Shown here in pieces: positions 1-12,251 of a stretch of DNA of 64,000 nucleotides. The stretch comes from Branchiostoma floridae. Lineage: Eukaryota > Chordata > Leptocardii > Amphioxiformes > Branchiostomatidae. Position 1 is the first letter of the stretch, and every line of letters begins with the position of its first letter. The notes below the pieces were generated by a model. The model was not told the origin of the DNA, did not search any database, and was given only the letters and a program-made list of their open reading frames with translations. A program made the translations under genes and the position numbers. The stretch covers positions 3,051,735 to 3,115,734 of the forward strand of contig NC_049997.1 of the NCBI RefSeq assembly GCF_000003815.2, read 5' to 3'.

Positions 1-555
1 GGCCAAGGTCCATGATCTGTAATCCTAATAGATGGTTGAACATCTTGCATCGACACTGGTGCCGGTGTCGATACAAATCGACACCGGTGTCGGTGTCGAT
101 TCATTCTGACCAATCAGGGGAGCGATACCCACCTGCCTGGCCTGAATCTACGTGTTACGGCGTCATAACCAACGTGGAACGGGGCCTTCTGATTGGTCCG
201 CGGCGCCTGGCTATATGATAATACAGTTTTTACAATATTCTTCCAACAGTGACAGTCCAAGTCCTTCTTACCCCTATTCCGCAAGGAGGAGGGGGTCGGC
301 GGCAGATCTAGATGATCTACGCAAGTCTCGGACCTAGTCTCGTGCTCTCGCGAGACTATGTCACTCCGTGAACAAGATGTACTGTAAGAAATCTATGTCC
401 GGATATGTAGCTGCTACGCCTTATGGCGGTTTACCGGGTATGCAAAACAAGCAAGCAAAGATATCTAATATAGCTAATATAACTAATATTAGTTATGTAT
501 CCGTGCCCTCAAAAACTGTCACTGATGGACGAATATTGCACTTGCAGTGACGTAC
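1..555. other. Left-edge intron of CYP3-like gene; no exon seen
   Basis: This stretch follows the donor of the last visible exon (GTACGT at 550-555, minus strand) and should be intron. A short palindromic repeat of the unit GACACCGGTGTCG lies at about 50-105. No FxxGxRxCxG heme exon can be read on the minus strand. Confidence 0.5.
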
Positions 556-3500
556 CTTTCAGGAATGAACTTCTTCGGTTCGGGCCAACGTTCCGGGTCA
601 TAGTGGATCCCCTGTATGGGGACGAGAATGGTCATGCCCTTGGGTATTGACAGTCCATTCACCACGGCGTCTTCAACACAGCAGCGCGTCATGCTGGAAC
701 AAAGCAGGAAGAAATTTCACGTCTGAATAACAGTGTGAGATGACCTCACCTAGTTAGCAAACACTGGACAAAATGGATACGGATGCGGGCATATACCGAG
801 GTATTCGTTAGGTGCGGATGCGGAAGAATCCAAACAAATACGAACGAATCACAGATTCTAATAGGATACGACAAAACACTGAACAGATACGATACTGTAT
901 CCGCTAGGATGAAAAATACGAAGAGATACTATGTCGTATACAGTTGGATCCCTTACTGTTAACAAATACGAAAATGTCATTTGCTCGAATCCTTCAATTT
1001 GGAAATCTGCAATGTTCAATCTGGTCTTAAGTTTCCTTTTGCGTCATAAAAACATTTTACCCATCGGCGGGCCCACTCTTCGATAAAAGTACGTTCTGAA
1101 AATACACAAATACTAGAAGATCCCTATTCCGTATTTCTATGGATCCGCTGGCACATTTCACGGCAAAAAGGCATCAAGGATAATCTGCAGATCCTAACGA
1201 ATCTCTTTTCTGTATTTTCTATGGTTCAGATGGCCCACTTCGCGACAGAAATGTCCAGGGTCAATCTATGGATCCTAGCAAATCCTTTTCCCGTATTTTC
1301 TACGAATACGTTGCCCCACCTCACGGCAGATGGATCCTAGCAAATCCTTTTCCGTATTTTCTATGGATTCGTTGCCCACCTCACAGCAGACGGATCATAG
1401 GAAATACCCTTTCCGTATTTTCTATGGATTCGTTGCCCCACCTCACGGCAGACGGATCCTAGGAAGTACCATTTCGTATTTTCTATGGATTTGTTACCCC
1501 CACCTCTCATTTTTCACAAAAAGTACAGGTTTCGCGAAAAGAAGTCCGATTTCCGATCAGACATACACATTGTTTGTCGTAATAGTAATTTGCTCTCGAG
1601 CCAAAAAGAGCATTTTTCACAAAAAATACAGGTTTCGCGAAACAATGTCCGATTTCCTCGGAACCAACTTTATTGCATGCGGAAAAATTCCTCGACATCA
1701 GACATACACCTTGTTTGTTGAAAAATGGTAATTTGCTCCCCCGAGCCAAAAAGAGCATTTTTCACAAAAAATGCAGGTTTCGTGAAACGATGTCCGATTT
1801 TGTCGGAACCCACTTTATTGCATGCGGAACGATTCCTCAACATCAGACATACACATTTTTTGTCGAAAAATGGTAATTTGCTCTACTGAGCCAAAAAGAG
1901 CATTTTTCTAAAAAATGCAGGTTTCGTGAAACGATGTCCGATTTTGTCGGAACCCACTTTATTGCATGCGGAACGATTCCTCAACATCAGACATACACAT
2001 TTTTTGTCGAAAAATGGTAATTTGCTCTACTGAGCCAAAAAGAGCATTTTTCTAAAAAAATTCAGGTTTCGCGAAACAATGTCCGATTTCCTCGAAACCA
2101 ACTTTATTGCATGCGGAACGGTTCCTCGACACCAGACATACACATTTTTTGTCGAAAAATGGTAATTTGCTCTGCTGAGCCAAAAAGAGCATTTTTCACA
2201 AAAAGTACAGGTTTCGCGAAACGATGTATGATTTTCTCCGTACCAACTTTATTGCATGCGGAACGATTCCTCGACACCAGACATACATATTTTTTGCCGA
2301 AAAATGGTAATTTCCTCTGCTGAGCCAAAAAGAGCATTTTTCACAAAAAATACAGGGTTCGCGAAACAATGTCCGATTTCCTCGAAACCAACTTTATTGC
2401 ATGCGGAATGGTTCCTCGACATCAGACATACACATTTTTTGTCGAAAAATGGTAATTTGCTCTGCTGAGCCAAAAAGAGCATTTTTCACAAAAAATTCAG
2501 GTTTCGCGAAACAATGTCCGATTTCCTCGAAACCAACTTTATTGCATGCGGAATGGTTCCTCGACATCAGACATACACATTTTTTGTCGAAAAATGGTAA
2601 TTTCCTCTGCTGAGCCAAAAAGAGCATTTTTCACAAAAAATTCAGGTTTCGCGAAACAATGTCCGATTTCCTCGAAACCAACTTTATTGCATGCGGAATG
2701 GTTCCTCGACATCAGACATACACATTTTTTGTCGACAAATGGTAATTTCCTCTGCTGAGCCAAAAAGAGCATTTTTCACAAAAAATTCAGGTTTCGCGAA
2801 ACAATGTCCGATTTCCTCGAAACCAACTTTATTGCATGCGGAACGGTTCCTCGACATCAGACATACACCTTGTTTGTTGAAAACTATTAATTTGCTCTCC
2901 TGACCCAAAAAGAGCATTTCCATGTTCGTTGACAGCCAGGGATCCATGTATATACGACAGCGTATTCCTTGTGTGTTATAATTCCAGCAGCTACAGTGTC
3001 GCATCTGTTCGGTACTTTGGCGTATCCTTTAGAATCTGGGATTCGTTCGTATTTGTTCGGAATCTTCCGCATCCACATTTGAGAGATTTGACGGATACCT
3101 TGGTATCTGCCGGGATCCGTACCCATCCGTACGCTGTAGAAAGGCTATAAATGGCTAAATGAAATATAACAAAATACACAGGATTCGAGTGTTTAATTGT
3201 ATTAAAGCTACAAGTGACAAGTAGAATCTTTAGAAAGGCGTCCTAACAGAAATTCTGCCTGCGCCTATCGAACGGTTTAATACACTTCTCCCGGCCATTC
3301 AGCGTCGATCTGGTAAAATAATAGTAACTTGTTGCTTGTTTCATGTGTTTTGTCCGGGTCAAATGCGTGTCACAGCCACTGTGCTTTTTAAATGTAAATT
3401 TATTCGGTGTTAATTGGTCAACAAGCAATCAGCACCAACGGGGGGCAGGTCTCCGTTCGGGCCAGATGAGAGTCATGTGACAGGGAGTACCCAATGACAG

Positions 3501-6500
3501 GCAAGTCTGGGGATTTCAAATGTACCGTTATGCGAGACGAAGCAAGCATTTTCCGGGCCTCTGTTGCGAGAGGAGAAGAAATGGAGAAAGTTTGGACCTG
3601 TTTTACCTCTGAAGTTCTGGTCGGGACTTTGCTTTCCAGCTGGGACCCCGCCGACCCAAAGAACGCCAAGCTATATGCGCTAGGATGCCTGGATTCTGTA
3701 CAAAGTTGATGAGGCGGATTATGTTGGAGATTTGTGCCAACATAAGGTCACGGAATGGTAAATTCACTTTGAGCCGAGATTGCAAGGTGAACAAACTTTG
3801 CGACCTATCCAACACAACTCATATGGATCGGACTGCGCAAATCTCAGTGGATTATTCCTCCTTCCGTAGCCTGTTGGAACCGTGTGCTCTTTTTAATAAC
3901 TACCCCTGGTCCCGGCCCCGGAGTGTCGCTGGACAATGGGGTCTGAGTTGGACCAATTGGTTGGACACAGCACAGAATCGTGAATCATTTTGAAATTGCA
4001 CAGTCACTGCGATTGATCCCAATGCCATCGACGTTAACTACAAGTTTTGAATAAAAGGCCGCAAAATTATATACCTGGATATAAGAGTATATGGATATTT
4101 CCGATCCAACCAAATGCGAAACCTGTATTCCCACTTATTTGCTACGTATACTTTTCTTGGATCCCATTCAAGAAAATCCGAAATCTGAATTGTTCCGTAG
4201 GTATGTACTATCTAAACTTAGACAAAATACGGGGGATACAGCTTTCGGATTTGGTTAGGATCCGGGAAAATCCGCATTTCGTATCTGCATAAACGTATCC
4301 AAAATACGGGCGGATACAGCTTTCGGATTTGGTTAGAATCCGAGAGAGTCCGAATTTCATATCTACGTATACGTAGCAAATACGTTTGGGATTTGGTTAG
4401 TATACGGAAAAATACCGACGTTTCGACGTGTTCTCCGCGGTAAGGATACGAAAAAATACCAATAGGATCCACTACCGTATTTGCAAAAAATACGGATTTC
4501 GTATTTTTCCGTGTTTAATTAGTCCGGATTCGAGAAAATCCGAAATTTCGGATCCGTAACAGATTCCGCTCGCATCTGTCCGTAAACGATCGTATCCTTC
4601 AAGGATACGGAAAGATAACGGCCCGGATTTGACTGCATTTGAACCCATTTTTTCCAGTGAAAGTCTTCAACCATACTGAATACTGGATTAGCCAAGTGTA
4701 ACTTCCCGCTTGTACATTGAGGCTGTACAATGTTATGTTTGGTATTATGGGAAAATACCCTTCCATTGTAAATACAAAGAAATGTATAAATTTCAAAGTA
4801 CAGATTCTAAAGTAGCTTCTTTGGAAAGATTTTTTGAATTAGTTAGAACGGGTTCATCATAAGAAAGAAATGTCAAAAGGTTAAGAAATAATTTTTGAAA
4901 AAGGGGAACGCTTAACTGTGATCTTGTGAATTAGGAACACTCGCTTACAAACTGTTCTAGAATTTTAGTCAGATTTTTGTCTTTATATTTCTATACCTCA
5001 GCCGTATGTTTTTACTTTGTATGTTATTGTACTTACACATTAGCACCCGGTGGGTACAGTCGAAGTGTTTCCATTATGCACATCTCCAGATAGGTCAGCT
5101 GACCGAGGGCCTCATTGTCAATATCATCCTACAATGAGTGAATGAATTACTAAATGGAGGAATTAAAAAAGGTAAAGCAATGATATACATGAAAGTACGA
5201 GGTAAATTATGATGAAGCAGCCATATCAAGATATCTCAAACGTTTTTATATCACGAGTTTACACATGCACACATAAAAGTACATGGCTCAGCGCGGTGTG
5301 CTAAACATGTACAGTAGAAGCCGTTTAATTATATAATTTCACCGCCTACTTGCCAGCGCATGTCGTGCAATTATCCGGCTGGTGCAATAATACGAAGTTA
5401 TCCAGCTTGACCGCACCAGTTTGGGATTCTGTGCAGTTAACAGAAGTGTGCGTCAATCCGTTGTGCAATTAACAGGCTTCTATTGTATATACCTTTCCTT
5501 CCATGACGTCATCCACCTCCCGAATGACGTTATCCTGTGCCTCCTGGTTCAGAGCGAGGTTGTACATGGTGTAGGCCATGGTGAGGGAGGTTGTGTCATA
5601 CCCGGCCAGGAAGAACAGGATGCCGTTGGACACCACGTCGGCTTTGGTTAGAGCTAGGTAACGGTAGGTAGGTAAATGTAGTCCCAATTGTCCCACAGCA
5701 TTTTAAGACCGTAGGGACAGTCGGCTTTGGTTAGAGCTAGACAGACCAAGAAAAAGAAAGGAAAACTCTAATGCTACCTAACCTTAGCTGTGGGGTACAA
5801 CATATCCGTTGTTTTAAAAACAACAAAGTACGCAGGGTTATCAAGACGACGCACTGTACAATATCTTGAAAATAACTAACATTCCAACTTGAAACCACTG
5901 TCCGTTGGCGGACATAGGTTACCCCGTGGATGAAAATGAACTACCGTTAGACTGAATGGATATCTATGAATAGTTCCATTAAATTGGTTCATACAAACTT
6001 AGTCACGTTTATGGGCACATTTTTCTCAATGAAGCGCCATCTAGCAATGGGAAGTAGTATACCAGTCATTACTGACAAGGAATTTTTTTTGGATGTCAAC
6101 AAAAGAATGACATCGTCAATTTGAAACATCAAATCAAGTTATTTGAAAGAAATAGCCACGCTGAAATATCAATGAAAGGTGATTTCAGCATGCAGTGTTA
6201 AAGTCATGATGCGATTAATCAATGTAGGTGTAGATATCAAGTTCAACCCACCTTTTCTCTGACCTTGAACCTTGACCTCTCCCATGTCTTCTTTGTCTTC
6301 TTCCTTCTCTTTGTGAGCATTCGCCATCAGTTGCATGAAGTCCACTCGTTCCTGCACAAAGAAGAATGCAAACATCTAATTACAACATACAAATTGGACA
6401 CAATGCTGTGTAGGAAAATCATTAATTAATGAATAAATAGATAAATAAATAAATAAATTATTCATTAATTAATGAACCAATTCAATCATTTATTCATTCA

Positions 6501-9500
6501 ATCGTTCATTCATTGCATCAGAACTAGGGCTGGGTACCGGTACAGAAAATTCAGGTCCAGGTCCGGTTCAGGTCCAGAGGATCAGGTCCGGACCTGAACC
6601 TGGACCTGATTCAGTATGACTCATACCAATGGTCCATTTCATTACAAAGAAATCTGTTTGGTGAAGTATTAGACTTACACTGGCGTTTTAAAATCCTACA
6701 ACGCTAACTGCAACTGTACGATTGGCTGTAAAACTCGGTAGAAATTACTTTAAACTCTACTCTACTTCACTCTTGTTATTTTCTTCCACCTGCAAGCGCC
6801 AAAACGTGTAAATGCCTGATAAAATAATCTGTTAATTTTCTAATCGGTCCAACATCCGGTCTACCTAATTTTTTCAGGTCCGGTTATCTGGACCGGTCCA
6901 ATAAGAAAAACCGGTTTTGTACCGGTACGCTGTACCGATACCCAGCCCTAATCAGAACAAATCATTACTCACGATTCCACCATGATGACGCATAGCCATC
7001 AGCTGGTCGAAAACGCTCTCGAAGAACTTGTAGGACTTCTTAGGGAAGAAGTCCCAGTTTATGGCCTCCAAGATGGGCTTCATGATTTTCGGGAAGCAAA
7101 CTGCAGAAAGTAAGAAAGATATAGTATGCTGTAGTATATTCCCAGCTGAGTGCCCCGCGAACTATAGAAGCAGAAATTTTCTTTGTATTTTCATTTTCTT
7201 TCGGAATTTTCATTTTCGTGGACATTTTCATTTTCTGTATGCATTGCGATTAATCCACCTATTACACGCCGAAATGAGCAGTAAGATCAGTTGATATAAA
7301 AAGGTTAGCACAGTCACAATAGGTCAAATAAGACTGTAAAAGAATTTTGTACATATGGGCCACCGTGCATAAAACGTGTCGAGTAAGTTTTTTCTTTGTT
7401 GCTGAAAGAAAAAAAAATTAAAGATGGCTTACTGAACAGCCACACCACCGGGTTCTTGAAGTCGAACTTCAATCCCTGCTTTCCGTGGATCACGAACGGG
7501 TCCTCAGGGTTCCCCTGGGAGTCTATCTCAGTACCAAACGCTGTGCTGGCGATGGCATCCATGGTAAAACCCCCAGTCAGTCTGGAAAGCNNNNNNNNNN
7601 NNNNNNNNNNNNNNNNNNNNNNNNNNNNNNNNNNNNNNNNNNNNNNNNNNNNNNNNNNNNNNNNNNNNNNNNNNNNNNNNNNNNNNNNNNGTAGGGCGCG
7701 AGACACGAAGAATTGTACAAAATACAAAGCCAGATAAAAACGCCTAAAAAAACGTCGAGAAACAGCCTGAGCCAAACCTGTTTGGAGAGTAGCGCAATGC
7801 GTTCTTTTACGTGTAAAGTATATTTGTAATCATATGTCTATTTTACTGCATATATTAGTGATCAAAAACTATCTTGTTAGAGAGACATGTTTTTTTAATG
7901 ACAGACTTACTCTCTTGCTTTAAAGGGTTTGCCGGTCTTTGCGGATTCACCGACTTTTTCTGCAAGTATGTTTGCACAACGATTCAGTTGTTCTAACATC
8001 TGAAACATAAAAACAAGCTTTCGTTAGCAGAAATGCTTAGCTCCAATTCGATTTTTCGTTTAGCTTTGATGACTGCCTTTTGCCGAACGTTAAAAAAACA
8101 TTTGTCACCGCCCGGGATCGAACCGGGGACCTTGCGCGTGTGAGGCGCACGTGATAACCACTACACTACGGTGACTTAGCACGAGTTGTTGAGAAGATGT
8201 CATATCAGTTCTATTGCTATGTGTACAGTACTTTTAGAAGCCATGTTTTAGATTAGTATTGGAAGTCATGTCACCATATGTATTTATCCAAACCTTTATA
8301 GTTGTACCAGTTGTACCACGTACCAGTTTGAGTTTGCCGCTGCTGAAGGCAGGTGTGAGTGTGGTCCTCACGTTCTTCCAGTCCTCACCACTCAGGTTGA
8401 TGAGGTATCGGCCTTGCGGTGTGGTCCTGAGAGTCATGCTTTCAGGCTATTGACAACAATAAATGTTACGTCAGAAAGCCTGAGCTAGTCCACCATACTT
8501 TTTAACGTCAAGTCGTCTATGAATCCTTCAAAAGTCGTTATTCCTCATTATGCAAACTAAAGGAGTGGAAAAAAAGAGATTTCTGACAACAAAGTGGAAG
8601 ACACAATAGTCTCCCAAATATAGAAAGTTAGGAATGAAAACAGTGACATAACGCATGTGGACACTGTAACAATAAACGTGAATAGCCAACTCACATTGCG
8701 ACGCGAAAACTTGTGAAACTGCTTGACGAAAATCTCACGTAACATCTCCGGATCAGAAACCATCAGGACTGGGTTTGATCCCGAAAATACCCTGTAGGCA
8801 CAATAGTTTTCGAACGTTATTACGGCATCAATTGTATCCGCCATTTACAGAAAAAAAACATGCGGCGTTCTCTCTATGAACCTCTTTGCCTCACTGTCTA
8901 TCCGTCTGTCCACCTGTCTTTCTTTCTCTCGGTAGAATTTGAAGCGTTTACTTTGAGACAAAGCGCACTGATTTCCCGACAGGTAGTAATACAATACGGC
9001 TTCGCTTCGATTCCCTTTCTAGTCAAACACAGAATGTCACCTCTACTCTTATTCATAAGTGCGATGGGCAATTCTAAGTGTTGAGGTTCATGCCTACGGC
9101 TAACGCTTCAAGCTCCTTCTTGAACAACGCCGCCAGGATTAGGTCACCATCCTGGGATCCATACGTGTATCTTTGAGTATCTTTCATCCAAATAACCACT
9201 AGTACCGTATTTAACTCAAGAAGCCCCATGTTTTAACCAGTCTAAAACAAATTTATGAAAGATAAGCTGCACAGTAATTTGAATGGTACCTACCCATACA
9301 CCTCTCCATATTGTCGCATCATCTGAACTTGGTAGTCTGGAGCCCAGAAACCCTGGGAAAGAAAATGATTTTCTTCATGGTCATTAATCAATAACTTGTA
9401 TGTACAGTATGGTTGAAATGTACATAAAACTTTTACAGAAATAGAGCCCTAAACTGAAGACATATCAATAAAAGAATAAACCGACAGAACCATGCCATCA

Positions 9501-11837
9501 CTTTATAACCATTGGATAACTGAATTCACAAACAATAACCCTGTTAAATTGACATCCCAGTTCCTTCCAAATTCCTCCATAGGACAGGCAACTTCAGAAG
9601 CAATTCCCTAGGGAATGCATTCGTGCAATTCTTAAAATTCTTTCAAAGCGATCGTAATACTTGAATGAATGGCTCCGACCCTGAGGCGTCGCAAAAAATA
9701 ATGAGTACAAAGACATACATTTCAGCAAAACAAGGAGCGATTTTTATTATATTGGGGGCACGTAGCGGCTTCATTCGGTACTGCAATGGAAAACAGGTTT
9801 TTTGTTTGTTTGAGGACGCTTTTCTTTGGCGTCATGAGGGAAAAGACAATGGTTCTGCATAAATAATATAGAGAACACTTATTTCCAACAAAGGTACACC
9901 ATAGCGGAACTTACCAGTATTTATGCTGTTTTAAATAATCAGTGTCTAGACTTACCCGTATCATCTGCCCGAAGAAGTCGCCGATGACGGGCCATGGTCG
10001 CGGTCCGGGGACACCCATCTTCTTAAACAGCGACAGGGGGCGGATATAGTACCTTTGTGGGGCCAAAAATAACAATTGCAACAAACTCAGAGAAAGAAAG
10101 CAATTGTTCACATACATCGTTCACGTAGTGTAAGAAGGTATAGATTGACCAGACGTTTAACAGCCCTTTTCGTGGGAAACCTATTTTCAAAATGGGCTAA
10201 GATTCTCTAATGTGCAGAGAAGGAGTTTCCGCCCAGTACCAAAATACCTTAGCCCAGTCTTGAATCAATCCCCCCCCCCCCATCTCTGACACAATAAAGG
10301 ACAGCGCTAGGAATGAGGCTCGATAGCTCCAGAACTTAACAAATCTCACTGTTAAACTCTTCTATATATATAGATCTAGGTTAGTTGTGTTAAGTTTTTG
10401 GCGTGCAGAATTTGACGCATGGTCTTAACAAGAAACGGGACCAAACTTGAACTTACATGTCATGATCATTTTATTCGTAAAATAAAACAAGTCACGGTGT
10501 AACAGCGTTCCCAGGAATTGTTGTTGCGATATCGCGAGCTTTGCACTCCGTAATTTAGCACAGGAGTTCGTCTCGTACAAGGTCCAGTCAAGGGGCCATT
10601 TTTAGACGACAGGGATCAACTTCCCTATGGTTTTATTCGGTTTAAATGTTATCCTTACAGTTGGCTCTCTTCGCCAATGATTCACCCTATGTTTGCCGAA
10701 TTCTACTATTTCTAGCGGTTACCGATTTGAACGGCCTTAGTGGTCATTACCAGCTGAGCTGAGATTTACTATGTTGGTTGCATTTTCCTTTAAGATTACT
10801 GTAAATGCAGAAACTTTCGCGGTGTTTAAATGTTCGCTGTGGCCGCTTCACCGCGAACGTAAAACAACCACGAACATGTTTCCATGGTAGTATAAGAGAC
10901 TAAACAGTGCATGGTGCTACCGCGAACCTAAAACCACCGCGAAAAGTCCTTTTTCCCGTTACCGCGATATTAAATCCCCGCGAACTTCAATGCATTAACA
11001 GTATCTATCCATGACCCCTGTGTTTGACATAAACGTCTCCGAAGGACATCTGGAATACAGATGTGACACTAACATTGGCACACATATCGGTGCTCTTGGT
11101 CTTCGGACGTGCGTCGGCTGCGAAAACAGCCTTAAACCTTAACACGGGGGCGCGGCTATTCAACTTGTGCAACAGCATGTAAAGGTGGGGTCACACATGC
11201 GTATATATTCAAGTCCGTTTGAGGTGCGTATGAAGCTCTTAGTCTCTACCAGGCTCCACAGGTCGCGGGAAAAATAGTACAAATTGGACAAATATAGATA
11301 CACGTACACAACATGCCAGATGAGTTAGCGTTTGGTGAAGTATGGTTAGCAACCCAACTAACTCGTCCGACATGTTACCTGTTTACGTTTGTCCAATTTC
11401 TATTATTTTTACAACGACCTGTGGAGCCTGGTGGAGGCAAATACTCCCATGCGCGCCTCATACGGACTTAAATATATACGCAGGTGTGAACCCACCTTTA
11501 CAACGGCATTGCGTATCTAAAGCTGTTTGACAACAAAGGAATCAATTATATTTCTCAACAGTCAGCGGCTAATTCAATAACAGAGACAGTACTGGGCAAG
11601 TCTTGGTTTCATCAAGCCGAAGTGCGCACACACGTACAGTATATGTTTACATTAAAATTCAGGTCGTTTCTTCTGCCGGAAGTTTACAGTAAGTACGGTC
11701 ACGTACGCATAGCTGCCTGACCCCAGCTACTTGGGACCCACTTTATACAATAGTACGTGTACTTACAGATAAAACAGGATCGGCAGAATTCCCGCCAAAA
11801 TCCACGTCAGGGGGATACCTGATATCTCCAGGTTCAT
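556..11837 (-). CDS. CYP3-family cytochrome P450 (3' end off window)
   Basis: Microsomal P450 monooxygenase, best fit to the CYP3A-like family. I assembled exons by GT/AG sites and phase: 11767-11837, 9956-10052, 9294-9352, 8695-8791, 8324-8446, 7911-7999, 7433-7581, 6973-7100, 6252-6351, 5493-5653, 5037-5128, 556-693. All junction phases agree and give 434 codons. The start ATG (11837) opens a hydrophobic N-terminal anchor. Then come a proline-rich hinge (GVPGPRPWPVIGD), the CYP3-type stretch TGKPFKARELTGGFTMDAI, the I-helix AGYDTTS (about residue 321), the ExxR helix ETLRLYPP (about 378) and DPERWPEPKKFIPER. The last visible exon ends in phase 2, so the heme-cysteine exon (about 70 aa) must lie left of base 1; I do not see it in 1-555. 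The N gap at 7591-7690 falls inside intron 6, just beyond the acceptor of exon 7, so no coding sequence is lost. Family is certain; subfamily is inferred. Confidence 0.93.
1130..1500. repeat. ~60-bp tandem repeat array
   Basis: Five or six diverged units share CCGTATTTTCTATGGATTCG and CCCACCTCACGGCAGA. The array lies between the left foldback arm and the 145-bp array. Short open frames across it are repeat-derived. Confidence 0.75.
1505..2925. repeat. 145-bp satellite array (about ten units)
   Basis: Each unit carries GAGCCAAAAAGAGCATTTTT, GGTTTCGCGAAACAATGTCC and TTTATTGCATGCGGAA. Near-identical phrases recur every 145 bases (for example starts at 2111, 2256, 2401, 2546, 2691). Units toward the right are the most alike. 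Open frames of 70-77 codons on both strands repeat with the same period and are not genes. Confidence 0.93.
4060..4620. repeat. Diverged GGATACG/AAATCCG repeats
   Basis: Degenerate direct and inverted repeats of phrases such as GATACAGCTTTCGGATTTGG (two copies about 77 bases apart, near 4235 and 4312), with AAAATCCG and TACGTATACG. Style and vocabulary resemble the foldback arms at 771-3135, suggesting an older related insertion in the same intron. The stretch 3136-4060 before it shows nothing else that I can support. Confidence 0.5.
6517..6958. mobile_element. hAT-type MITE with 8-bp target duplication
   Basis: The element (6525-6950, 426 bp) begins TAGGGCTGGGTACCGGTAC and ends with the near-perfect inverse, GTACCGATACCCAGCCCTA. 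It is flanked on both sides by ATCAGAAC (6517-6524 and 6951-6958), an exact 8-bp duplication typical of hAT elements. It has no coding capacity. It sits in the intron between exons 8 and 9 of the CYP3-like gene. Confidence 0.92.
7591..7690. other. Assembly gap (100 N)
   Basis: A run of exactly 100 N, the usual placeholder for a gap of unknown size. By exon phase it lies within intron 6 of the CYP3-like gene, directly next to the acceptor of exon 7 (starts 7581 on the minus strand). Confidence 0.97.
8103..8175 (-). tRNA. tRNA-Val (CAC)
   Basis: A 73-nt cloverleaf without encoded CCA. The acceptor stem pairs GTCACCG with CGGTGAC. The D arm reads TAGTGTAGTGGTTATCAC (A box). The anticodon stem TGCGC/GCGCA holds loop CTCACAC, so the anticodon is CAC (valine, GUG codons). 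The T arm is CCCCGGTTCGATCCCGGGG-like (B box). It lies in the intron between exons 5 and 6 of the CYP3-like gene, on the same strand. All stems pair, so it looks functional rather than SINE-derived. Confidence 0.95.
10797..11005. mobile_element. MITE, TACTGTAAATGCA family (copy 1)
   Basis: Terminal inverted repeats TTACTGTAAATGCAGAAAC and TGCATTAACAGTA frame about 210 bp rich in CCGCGAA/TTCGCGG phrases, which are themselves inverted around the centre. A second copy in the opposite orientation lies at 41293-41506. No coding capacity. It is in intron 1 of the CYP3-like gene. Confidence 0.85.
11171..11509. mobile_element. MITE with 8-bp target duplication
   Basis: The element (11179-11501) starts GTAAAGGTGGGGTCACAC and ends with its inverse GTGTGAACCCACCTTTAC. 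Inner inverted repeats include CTACCAGGCTCCACAGGTCG and its complement. Flanks AACAGCAT and AACGGCAT form an 8-bp target duplication with one mismatch. A second copy at 20566-21470 is split by a LINE fragment. It is in intron 1 of the CYP3-like gene, close to exon 1. Confidence 0.88.
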
Positions 11838-12251
11838 CTTCAACACAAAATCTTACGCCAACTTTTGGTATCAAACCGTCATGGGACAAGCCAACGTCTA
11901 CGTGCAAAAGAGAGGGAGCTGCAGTGCCGTAAACAGTCGCCTCCAATGTCCACTCGGACGCTGACCTTCGAACTATGACATTGTTTTGAGAGATCTCGCA
12001 AGTGCGTTTGTTGAGTGAGGTGTGTCGGAAAATGAATACAGCTGTGTGTGTTTTTACATCATATTTCAGACGTACTGATGACTATATAATTTCTGTTGAA
12101 ATGTTTACAAGCAATGTATTCTTCAATCGAAAGAATTGCCCCCCCCCCCCCCTTACTTGTAAAATAGGACAATCCGAACGCCCTCGGGTCAATGCCACAA
12201 GGTTATGCAAACAAAAAAAATTGGCGTGTTTGCTGGTGAAACGCTGTAAAA
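11838..12251. promoter_or_regulatory. Shared 5' interval of divergent P450 genes
   Basis: This 414-bp interval separates the start of the CYP3-like gene (minus) from the start of CYP2-like gene A (plus), so it must hold both 5' UTRs and probably both promoters. It contains a poly-C tract near 12139-12153. I see no convincing TATA box for either gene. A bidirectional promoter is an inference from geometry only. Confidence 0.4.

Larger units (their letters stand above)
771..3135. mobile_element. Foldback element with satellite core
   Basis: The left end (about 771-1000) and the right end (about 2905-3135) are diverged inverted copies of each other. Both carry GGATGCGGAAGA, then AACAAATACGAACGAATC, then CAGATTCTAA, in the same order when one is reverse-complemented. 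Between them lie a ~60-bp repeat array (1130-1500) and a 145-bp array (1505-2925). No transposase is visible. This is the structure of a non-autonomous foldback DNA transposon about 2.36 kb long, inserted in intron 11 of the CYP3-like gene. The exact ends and a target duplication could not be fixed. Confidence 0.75.

Noticed and set aside
1505-2925. CRISPR-like array appearance
   Set aside because: Units are contiguous 145-bp repeats without unique spacers, in a eukaryotic intron.
3418-3993. Overlapping 70-100 codon frames on both strands
   Set aside because: No domain, no splice fit with the CYP3-like gene, and no repeat relation; treated as chance frames in intron 11.
7314-7775. 153-codon frame spanning the N run
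   Set aside because: Only 7433-7581 is coding (CYP3-like exon 7); the rest is intron and gap.
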